Assembly (NCBI GenBank): GCA_027080315.1
Contig: JALWSI010000128.1
Coordinates: 1-5,817 of the forward strand
Reading direction: 5' to 3'
Length of the DNA: 5,817 bases
Source of the DNA: a bacterium
GTDB taxonomy: Bacteria; Thermosulfidibacterota; Thermosulfidibacteria; Thermosulfidibacterales; JALWSI01
Shown: piece by piece, positions 1 through 5,472 of the stretch
Numbering within the stretch: position 1 is the first letter of the stretch
How the letters are laid out: each line of letters begins with the position of its first letter
Program-made: the position numbers and the translations under genes
Notes under the pieces: model-generated
Database searches by the model: none
What the model was told of the DNA's origin: nothing
What the model saw: only the letters and a program-made list of their open reading frames with translations

Positions 1-3000
1 TCATCCTTCTCTTCCCCTAAGGGCGTCCCACCTGCCTTCGCCAATTGACTGTAAGAGGCGATAGAGTCCAGGGATCAACAGAATCCCCACGGTGGTTGCA
101 ACCAGCATCCCTGCAAAGACCACTGTGCCGATGTGCCTTCTGCTAAGGGCCCCTGCTCCCGTGGCAATAACAAGTGGTGCCACCCCAAGTATGAAGGTGA
201 AGGCGGTCATGAGAACGGGGCGAAACCTGGTTCTTGCCCCCTCTAAGGCCGCATCCTCTATTGATAGCCCCTCCTTTCTCATGTCCCTTGAGAACTCCAC
301 CATGAGGATGGCGTTCTTGCTGGCCAGTCCCACCAGCATCACCAGCCCTATCTGGGCGTAGATGCTGAAGCTTAAACGGGCCACCCAAAGACCCAGCATG
401 GCACCCATGGCGGCTACGGGAACGTAGAGGATGATGGGTAGGGGGAGTATCCAGCTTTCGTACTGGGCAACCAAGAAGAGGTAGGCGAAGAGAATGGCCA
501 CCAGAAAGAGAACCTGAACCTGGCCGCTGCTCTTTCTCTGCTGAAATGAGGAAGAGGACCACTCGTATCCGAACCCTTTGGGCAGGGTTTTGGCTGCCAG
601 ACTTTCCATAATAGCCATGGCCTCTCCAGAGCTGTGGCCTGGGGCGGCCTGGCCGTTTATCTGCACGCTTGGAAACTGGTTGTACCTGTGCACCACCTTG
701 GGACCCAAGATGGTTGAGATTGAGGCAAGGCTGCTGAGCAGCACCATCTTTCCCTGGTTGTTGCGCACGTAGATGCGCTGGATGTCTGAAAGATCGTTCC
801 TGAATGGGGCCTGGGCCTGTATCTTAACCTGGTAGGTTCTCTGGAAGAGGTTGAAGTCGTTGGCATAGGCAGAGCCTAAATATGCCTGAAGGGTTGAAAA
901 TACCCTGCTCACCGGGACCCCCAGATACTCCGCCTTGGTTCTGTCTAAGTTCACGTAGAGCTGCGGGGTGTCTGCCCTGAAGGTGGTGAATACCCGGGTG
1001 AGGCGGGGGTCGCGGTTGGCAGCTACCACCAAGGCCCAGGCGGCTGCAGCAAGCTGTTGGGAGCTCTGGCCCTCCCGGGCCTCCAAACGGAAGTCAAATC
1101 CCCCTGTGGTGCCCAGACCCAAGATGGCCGGGGGAGAGAAGGCGAAGGCGGTGACGTAGGGCAGGGCCATGAGCCTCAGCTGGGTCTTTCTCACCAGGGA
1201 GAGCAGATGAAGATTGGCCCTCTTACGCTGATCCCAGTCTTTGAGGTTGGCCATTCCAAAGCCCACGTTTGATGCTATTCCACTCAACATGCTGAAGCCG
1301 CTCACAGTGATGACGTCTTCAATTCCTTCCATGGCCTTTATCTCTGCGCTCACCTTCTTGAGCACCTCCATGGTGCGGGCCTGGGAGGCTCCTTCGGGAA
1401 GCTGGAAGTCCATGAAAAAGTATCCTTGATCCTCCAAGGGAAGGAAGCTACGGGGGGTCACCTTGAAGAGCATGAAGGATACGCCCACCACCAAGAGGAA
1501 GCTCAAAACGAGCACAGCGGTCTTTCTCATGATCCAGCCAGCTGCTGCCACGTACCTTCTCCTTGTGGCATCCAGCACCCTGTTGAAGGTGACTAAGGGT
1601 CCCCTACGGTGCAGGTGGATCTCCTTTGTGAAGAGAACCGAGCATAGGGCAGGGCTGAGGGTCAATGCGCAGACGGCAGAGATGACCACCGAGACGCAGA
1701 GGGTGACGGCAAACTGCCGGTAAAGCTCTCCGCTCAACCCCGGCACGAAGGCTATGGGCACGAATACCGCAAGCAGAACCAGGGTGGTTGCAACAATGGG
1801 TCCCGTCACCTGTTCCATGCTCTCTATGGCTGCATCCCGGGCGTTGAGACTCTTCTCCTCCATGAGGCGGTGCACGTTCTCAACCACCACAATGGCATCG
1901 TCAACCACCAGACCTATGGCGAGAACCAGGGCGAAGAGGGAGATGGTGTTGGCGCTCATCCCTGCAGCAAAGAGAACGGCGAAGGTGCCGATGATTGAGA
2001 CGGGCACAGCGGCACTGGGTATCAGGGTGGCCCTCCAGTTCTGCAAGAAGAGGTAGATCACCAGGATCACCAGTATGGTGGTGAGAAAGAGGGTGAAAAC
2101 GATCTCACGCACAGAGGCCCTGATGTATCTGGTGGAGTCCATGAGGATCTTGTAGGAGACGTCTGTGGGAAAGTTCTTTGACAGGCGTTTCAGCTCTTTC
2201 TTCACCTGATTCATGGTGTCCAAGGCGTTGGCCCCAGTGGCCCGGTAGAGGGCCATGCCTATGGTGGGTTTACCGTTGAGGAATGAGCTTGTGGAGTAGG
2301 TTTCTCCTCCCAGCTCCACCTTGGCCACATCCCTCAGGCGCACAATCCCTCCCTGGGCGTTGGTGCGTATCACTATCTCCCCGAACTCCTCAGGGGTTCT
2401 CAGTCTTCCCTTTGTCCTCAAGGTGAGCTGAATCTGCTGTTTCTGCCCTGTGGGCTCGGCGCCTATGGAGCCCAAGGCCGCTTGGATATTCTGGCTTCTT
2501 ATGGCCAGCAGCACGTCCTGAGGGGTGAGTCCCATGGCGCTGAGTCTGTTGGGATCAAGCCAGACCCTCATGCTGTAGCGGCGTTCTCCGAAGATGTAGG
2601 CATCGCTTATGCCCTTGAGACGCACGAGGTCGTCCTTGATGTACCTGTCAATGTAGTTGCTTAAGAATACGTTGGATCTGGTTCCCTTGGGCGAGTAGAA
2701 GACCAGAACCGACAGCATGTTGAGTGATCTCTTTCGTATGTCCAGCCCCTGCTCCACAACCTCTTGGGGGAGCCTGGGTTGGGCCAGTTGCACCCTGTTC
2801 TGCACATTCACCTGGTCTATGTCGGGGTTTGAGCCCACAGCAAAGGTGACGGTCAAGATGTAAGAGCCGTCGTTGGAAGAGGTGGACTCCATGTAGAGCA
2901 TGTCGTCAACCCCGTTCATCTCCTTCTCAATGGGGGCGCCTACGGTTCGGGCCACGGTCTCTGCATCGGCACCGGGATAGCGGGCGGTGACCCGCACCTG

Positions 3001-3126
3001 AGGGGGGAGTATGTGGGGAAACTTGGCCACGGGTATCTTGGTGACGGCTATCAGACCTGCAAGAGTGATGATCACAGAGATCACAATGGCCAGTCGGGGA
3101 CGGTTGATGAAGACCCTTGAGAACAT
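1..3126 (-). CDS. RND multidrug efflux transporter, HAE1 family (AcrB/MexB-like inner-membrane pump)
   Basis: This is a complete 1041-residue proton-driven drug exporter of the inner membrane, close to the ~1050 residues usual for AcrB. The layout is canonical: TM1 at about 11-29, a large periplasmic loop 30-338, TM2-TM6 at about 341-498, TM7 at about 536-554, a second periplasmic loop 555-868, and TM8-TM12 at about 870-1023. The proton-relay residues are visible: the Asp pair 409-410 in GLVVDDAIVVVEN (TM4), Lys937 in GLASKNAILMVEF (TM10) and Arg969 in RFRPVLMT (TM11), matching AcrB D407/D408, K940 and R971. Other family marks are the N-terminal FINRP, LPEGAS near 576-581 and LKDW at 628-631. 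The ATG directly follows the adaptor's TAG stop with no gap, and only a weak purine run (GAGAGAG) precedes it, so translation is probably coupled to the adaptor. The glycine loop near 610-620 differs from AcrB. Family and role are near certain; the substrate cannot be read from the sequence. Confidence 0.97.
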   Translation of the reverse strand: MFSRVFINRPRLAIVISVIITLAGLIAVTKIPVAKFPHILPPQVRVTARYPGADAETVARTVGAPIEKEMNGVDDMLYMESTSSNDGSYILTVTFAVGSNPDIDQVNVQNRVQLAQPRLPQEVVEQGLDIRKRSLNMLSVLVFYSPKGTRSNVFLSNYIDRYIKDDLVRLKGISDAYIFGERRYSMRVWLDPNRLSAMGLTPQDVLLAIRSQNIQAALGSIGAEPTGQKQQIQLTLRTKGRLRTPEEFGEIVIRTNAQGGIVRLRDVAKVELGGETYSTSSFLNGKPTIGMALYRATGANALDTMNQVKKELKRLSKNFPTDVSYKILMDSTRYIRASVREIVFTLFLTTILVILVIYLFLQNWRATLIPSAAVPVSIIGTFAVLFAAGMSANTISLFALVLAIGLVVDDAIVVVENVHRLMEEKSLNARDAAIESMEQVTGPIVATTLVLLAVFVPIAFVPGLSGELYRQFAVTLCVSVVISAVCALTLSPALCSVLFTKEIHLHRRGPLVTFNRVLDATRRRYVAAAGWIMRKTAVLVLSFLLVVGVSFMLFKVTPRSFLPLEDQGYFFMDFQLPEGASQARTMEVLKKVSAEIKAMEGIEDVITVSGFSMLSGIASNVGFGMANLKDWDQRKRANLHLLSLVRKTQLRLMALPYVTAFAFSPPAILGLGTTGGFDFRLEAREGQSSQQLAAAAWALVVAANRDPRLTRVFTTFRADTPQLYVNLDRTKAEYLGVPVSRVFSTLQAYLGSAYANDFNLFQRTYQVKIQAQAPFRNDLSDIQRIYVRNNQGKMVLLSSLASISTILGPKVVHRYNQFPSVQINGQAAPGHSSGEAMAIMESLAAKTLPKGFGYEWSSSSFQQRKSSGQVQVLFLVAILFAYLFLVAQYESWILPLPIILYVPVAAMGAMLGLWVARLSFSIYAQIGLVMLVGLASKNAILMVEFSRDMRKEGLSIEDAALEGARTRFRPVLMTAFTFILGVAPLVIATGAGALSRRHIGTVVFAGMLVATTVGILLIPGLYRLLQSIGEGRWDALRGREG

Positions 3127-4284
3127 CTACTCTCTCGTTTTGGGTTGAATAACGGCCTTCACCACCTGGCCAGGATGCACCTTCTGGATTCCCTGCACAA
3201 TCACAAGGTCTCCAGGAGACAGCCCCGACTCAACCACCCATCGGGTATTAAGCTGGGGTCCAAGTTTAACCCTGCGGGGCTCCACCCTTTGCCTCTTGCC
3301 CACCACGAGAAGGTAGTGACCCTTGGCGTCTGTTAGCACGGCGCTCTGGGGAACTAAGATCCTTTTGAGACCCGATCCTCTCTTCACCACAACCTCAACG
3401 TACTCCCCTGGCAGCAAGATATGACCCCTATTGGGGAATACGGCTCTAACGGCTATGGTGCCTGTGGCTGGATCAACCTGGTTGTTGATGAACTCAAGGT
3501 GTCCCTTTTCGGGGTATCTCTCTCCATTGGGCAGCATTATCTCAATGTTGATGGTGGTCTTGTTCTGGGCCTGCTTTGCCAGATACCTTTGAAGCCTGAT
3601 GAGGTCCCTGTCGCTTATGGAGTAAACCACCCTTATGGGCTCAAGCTGAACCAGCCTTGCCAGTGGGCCTCTTCCGGGTCCCACCAGATTGCCCTTGGTG
3701 AAGAAGGTTTTGCCCATAAGACCGCTGATGGGTGCCTCAATCTGGGTGTACCCTAAGTTGATCCTTGCCAGTTCAAGCTGGGCTTGAGCCTCCTTCAACT
3801 GGGCCATGGCGGCCTCTTTATCGGCTATGGCGTTGTCCATCTCGGTGGCTGGAACGCTCTGAGGGCTTGCCGCCTTTAGCCGTTTGAGGTGCATGGTGGC
3901 CCTGTAGAGATCCGCTTTGGCCTTCTGTACCCTGGCCTCCCATAGTTTCACCTTGGACAGGTAAGGGGGTTCCTCAATGGAGTAGAGGGGGTCTCCCTGG
4001 TGAACGTACTGGCCTTCCTTGAACCACACCTTGGTGAGGTACCCTTCAACCCTGGGCATGATCTCAACCTCTTGAATGGCCTCTACGTGGCCAATGTACC
4101 TTCTCTCGGGATTAACAGTGGTGAACTGGGCCTGCTCAACCACAACCGTTGGAGCAGGCATTTTGCCTCGGGAGGCTGCCCAAGCAAGAGAGGAAGGAAG
4201 CAGGGCAAAGAGAAGGACCGCCAACCATAAGTAGCCTTTAGGTTCCCAGGTCCTCATACCATCTCTCCTTCTCTCCTCGTTCAT
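3127..4284 (-). CDS. RND efflux periplasmic adaptor (membrane-fusion protein, AcrA/MexA-like)
   Basis: This 385-residue adaptor links the RND pump to an outer-membrane channel. The N-terminus is a signal peptide: charged residues, a hydrophobic core at about 18-30, and a likely signal-peptidase-I site after SLAWA (residue 36). There is no lipobox and no cysteine anywhere, so unlike AcrA it is not lipid-anchored. The lipoyl halves lie near 64-105 (GHVEAIQEVEIMPRVEGYL) and 180-212 (IEAPISGLMGK), flanking an alpha-helical hairpin at about 108-178 rich in Ala, Lys, Glu and Gln. A beta-barrel domain follows at about 215-303 (DPATGTIAVRAVFPN) and a membrane-proximal domain at about 306-380 (ILVPQSAV). 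I chose the ATG at 4284 because AAGGAGG sits 5 nt upstream. An upstream TTG at 4341 is rejected because it coincides with a promoter -35 box. A second plausible start is the ATG at 4257, preceded by AAGGAG and giving a shorter, more classical signal peptide. It is the first gene of the pump operon. Confidence 0.95.
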   Translation of the reverse strand: MNEERRRDGMRTWEPKGYLWLAVLLFALLPSSLAWAASRGKMPAPTVVVEQAQFTTVNPERRYIGHVEAIQEVEIMPRVEGYLTKVWFKEGQYVHQGDPLYSIEEPPYLSKVKLWEARVQKAKADLYRATMHLKRLKAASPQSVPATEMDNAIADKEAAMAQLKEAQAQLELARINLGYTQIEAPISGLMGKTFFTKGNLVGPGRGPLARLVQLEPIRVVYSISDRDLIRLQRYLAKQAQNKTTINIEIMLPNGERYPEKGHLEFINNQVDPATGTIAVRAVFPNRGHILLPGEYVEVVVKRGSGLKRILVPQSAVLTDAKGHYLLVVGKRQRVEPRRVKLGPQLNTRWVVESGLSPGDLVIVQGIQKVHPGQVVKAVIQPKTRE

Positions 4285-4289
4285 GGCAG

Positions 4290-4296
4290 CCTCCTT
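4290..4296 (-). promoter_or_regulatory. Ribosome binding site of the adaptor gene (decides its start)
   Basis: Read on the minus strand this is AAGGAGG, a near-perfect anti-16S match, 5 nt before the ATG at 4284. It supports that start over the in-frame TTG 57 nt further upstream. It overlaps the plus-strand TTGACA at 4295-4300. Confidence 0.85.
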
Positions 4297-4322
4297 GACA
4301 ATGTTAAGTGGGAATTTTAAAT
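4295..4322 (+). promoter_or_regulatory. Predicted sigma-70 promoter of the TetR gene
   Basis: On the plus strand there is a perfect TTGACA (4295-4300), a 16-bp spacer and TTAAAT (4317-4322, four of six consensus bases). The start point would be near 4329, leaving a leader of about 23 nt before the TTG start codon. Its -10 shares bases 4317-4319 with the -10 of the opposing pump promoter, so RNA polymerase cannot occupy both at once. It is weaker by consensus than the pump promoter. Confidence 0.6.
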
Positions 4323-4341
4323 AACTATTTGAAACTGTCAA
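4314..4341 (-). promoter_or_regulatory. Predicted sigma-70 promoter of the pump operon
   Basis: On the minus strand there is a perfect -35 box TTGACA (4341-4336), a 16-bp spacer and a -10 box TAAAAT (4319-4314, five of six consensus bases). Transcription would begin near 4307, giving a leader of about 23 nt with the AAGGAGG site inside it. The strength and spacing of the two boxes are seen directly; activity is inferred. Confidence 0.75.
4315..4334. promoter_or_regulatory. Candidate TetR-family operator (imperfect palindrome)
   Basis: The half-sites TTTtAAATA and TATTTgAAA are arranged as an inverted repeat around a central AC: eight of ten base pairs are symmetrical over 20 bp. The size suits a TetR dimer, and the site overlaps or abuts both predicted -10 boxes, which is where a repressor of both directions would sit. 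Binding by the adjacent repressor is inferred from position; AT-rich palindromes also arise by chance. Confidence 0.5.
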
Positions 4342-4346
4342 GGGGG
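4340..4346 (+). promoter_or_regulatory. Ribosome binding site of the TetR gene (supports a TTG start)
   Basis: AAGGGGG lies 5 nt upstream of the TTG at 4352. No ATG or GTG is available in this frame before the DNA-binding domain, so this site decides the start. Confidence 0.65.
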
Positions 4347-4351
4347 ATCAA

Positions 4352-5041
4352 TTGGCCGTTAGGGAAGATGGAAAAGAGACCAGAAACCGGCTGTTGGAAG
4401 CGGCCTGTGAGGTCTTCTCTGAGAAGGGCTACCATGGCGCCACAGTGGCTGAGATCTGCTCAAAGGCAAAGGCCAATGTTGCAGCAGTGAACTACCACTT
4501 TGGGGACAAGGCCACCCTTTACGTAGAGGCCTGGAAGCAGGCCTTCTCAAAATACCCCGGCCCAGCAAGACCTGATCCTTCAAAATCACCTGAAGAACAA
4601 TTGAGAGAATACGTCCATTCAATTGTCAACTACTTTATGGACCATGGGCCCCACGGTCAGTTCACCCGCCTTTACATGAGGGAGCTTCTCAACCCCACGG
4701 GGCTCATCCACGACTTCTGGCACCAGCTGATCAGGCCGAGGAGAGAGGTGTTGCTTGAGATAGTTAGCAGGATAATGGGTAGAGAGGTGATTGATGAAGA
4801 GGTTATCCTCTGCGAGCTGAGCATTGTGCAACAGTGCAGGGTGTTGGCCACAGTGAGACCCTGCGACCTTGAGTACCTTTTGGGTCAGCCTGTCACCCCT
4901 GAGTTTCTTGACAGGCTTGCAGATCACATCGCCCAGTTCTCCCTTGGGGGGATAAAGGCGGTGGGAGAGAAGGAGGCAGAGAATGGGAAGCAGTGCAACC
5001 GAGATAGCCCACAAGGTGAAAGAGCACATACTGGCCCATGA
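4352..5041 (+). CDS. TetR-family transcriptional repressor with CecR/YbiH-like C-terminal domain
   Basis: This 229-residue regulator is divergent from the pump operon and is its probable local repressor. The N-terminal TetR DNA-binding domain spans about 9-56: helix 1 [19 protein letters not shown], then the helix-turn-helix [20 protein letters not shown] (31-50), with the typical NYHFGDK ending. The ligand-binding half carries [16 protein letters not shown] (107-122) and a following [12 protein letters not shown] helix. This resembles the DUF1956 domain of E. coli CecR (YbiH), a repressor of efflux genes; I recognise it by pattern, not by search. Translation starts at TTG, supported by AAGGGGG 5 nt upstream. 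The fold seems to end near residue 204 (FSLGGIKAV). The last 19 residues, 211-229, are hydrophilic and lie entirely in the overlap with the thioesterase gene. Autorepression is likely given the shared control region. Confidence 0.93.
   Translation: MAVREDGKETRNRLLEAACEVFSEKGYHGATVAEICSKAKANVAAVNYHFGDKATLYVEAWKQAFSKYPGPARPDPSKSPEEQLREYVHSIVNYFMDHGPHGQFTRLYMRELLNPTGLIHDFWHQLIRPRREVLLEIVSRIMGREVIDEEVILCELSIVQQCRVLATVRPCDLEYLLGQPVTPEFLDRLADHIAQFSLGGIKAVGEKEAENGKQCNRDSPQGERAHTGP
4970..4976 (+). promoter_or_regulatory. Ribosome binding site of the thioesterase gene, inside the TetR gene
   Basis: AAGGAGG sits 6 nt before the ATG at 4983, within the coding region of the repressor. It makes the 59-nt gene overlap credible and indicates independent or coupled initiation on a shared mRNA. 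Confidence 0.8.
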
Positions 5042-5417
5042 CAGATTGTGTCATTGGTTGGGGATAGAGGTGTTAGAGGTGGCTCCGGGCTATGCAAAGC
5101 TGGCCATGACCGTGCAGGATAGCCACCTTAATGCCGCAGGGGTGGCCCACGGAGGGGTGCTCTTCTCCTTTTGTGACATAGCCTTTGCCATTGCCAGCAA
5201 CAGCCATGGAGACCTCGCCTTGGCCTTGGAGGTGAACATGGGTTTTCTAAAAGCCGTTTCGGTTGGAGAGAGGCTTGTGGTTGAGGCCAAAGAGGAGCAC
5301 TTGGGCAGAAGAACAGCCACCTATCTCATGAGGGTGACCAACTCAAAGGGCGAAAAGGTGGCCATCTGCAAGGGCACGGGATACAGGTTTGATAGACCCT
5401 TTGCAGGAACAGAATAG
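4983..5417 (+). CDS. paaI: PaaI-type hotdog-fold acyl-CoA thioesterase
   Basis: This 144-residue single hotdog domain hydrolyses acyl- or aryl-acyl-CoA thioesters in the cytoplasm, normally as a tetramer. The family signature is clear at 50-76, [12 protein letters not shown] followed by [13 protein letters not shown]. Asn50, the HGG at 56-58 and Asp65 have the same spacing as Asn46, HGG 52-54 and the catalytic Asp61 of E. coli PaaI, which acts on hydroxylated phenylacetyl-CoAs. Length and a C-terminus ending shortly after the last strand ([11 protein letters not shown]) are normal. The ATG at 4983 is backed by AAGGAGG 6 nt upstream; the gene overlaps the repressor by 59 nt in another frame, so the two form an operon. 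No other phenylacetate genes are in the window, so the subfamily is secure but the true substrate is open. A hairpin terminator follows within 11 nt. Confidence 0.92.
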   Translation: MGSSATEIAHKVKEHILAHDRLCHWLGIEVLEVAPGYAKLAMTVQDSHLNAAGVAHGGVLFSFCDIAFAIASNSHGDLALALEVNMGFLKAVSVGERLVVEAKEEHLGRRTATYLMRVTNSKGEKVAICKGTGYRFDRPFAGTE

Positions 5418-5427
5418 GGAAATAAAG

Positions 5428-5452
5428 AAGGCCCTTGTAAAACAAGGGCCTT
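5428..5452. terminator. Hairpin terminator between convergent genes
   Basis: A perfect 11-bp stem, AAGGCCCTTGT and ACAAGGGCCTT, encloses a 3-nt AAA loop. On the minus strand it is followed at once by a T-rich run (CTTTATTT), a good intrinsic terminator 20 nt after the stop of the gene at 5473. On the plus strand, 10 nt after the thioesterase stop, the T-rich stretch (TTCTTTT) comes only about 8 nt after the stem, so termination there is probably weaker. Confidence 0.85.
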
Positions 5453-5472
5453 GTGGCAATTCTTTTAGCCTA

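Larger units (their letters stand above)
4290..4346. repeat. Inverted repeat framing the divergent control region
   Basis: CCtCCTTGACA at 4290-4300 is mirrored by TGTCAAGgGG at 4336-4346, ten of eleven positions symmetrical, centred at 4318. Each arm carries a -35 hexamer for one strand and a ribosome binding site for the other, which explains most of the symmetry without needing a separate function. Confidence 0.6.

Noticed and set aside
143-562. A 139-codon minus-strand reading frame inside the RND gene
   Set aside because: It lies in another frame of a well-conserved transporter, has no homology I recognise and a composition typical of an off-frame translation (Arg, Gly, Ser and His rich).
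1754-2056. Plus-strand frame of about 100 codons opposite the RND gene
   Set aside because: It is antisense to the most conserved transmembrane part of the pump and is rich in Thr, Arg, Met and Ala, as expected from complementing hydrophobic codons.
1-3126. A possible frameshift or degradation in the RND gene
   Set aside because: The frame is intact over 1041 residues, all proton-relay residues are present and the length is normal.
4285-4351. A riboswitch, attenuator or small RNA in the divergent region
   Set aside because: The predicted leaders are only about 23 nt and the symmetry is explained by promoter boxes, ribosome binding sites and an operator.
4619-5029. A 136-codon minus-strand frame antisense to the TetR gene
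   Set aside because: The plus-strand TetR and thioesterase products have clear family motifs; the antisense product shows none and has no convincing ribosome binding site.
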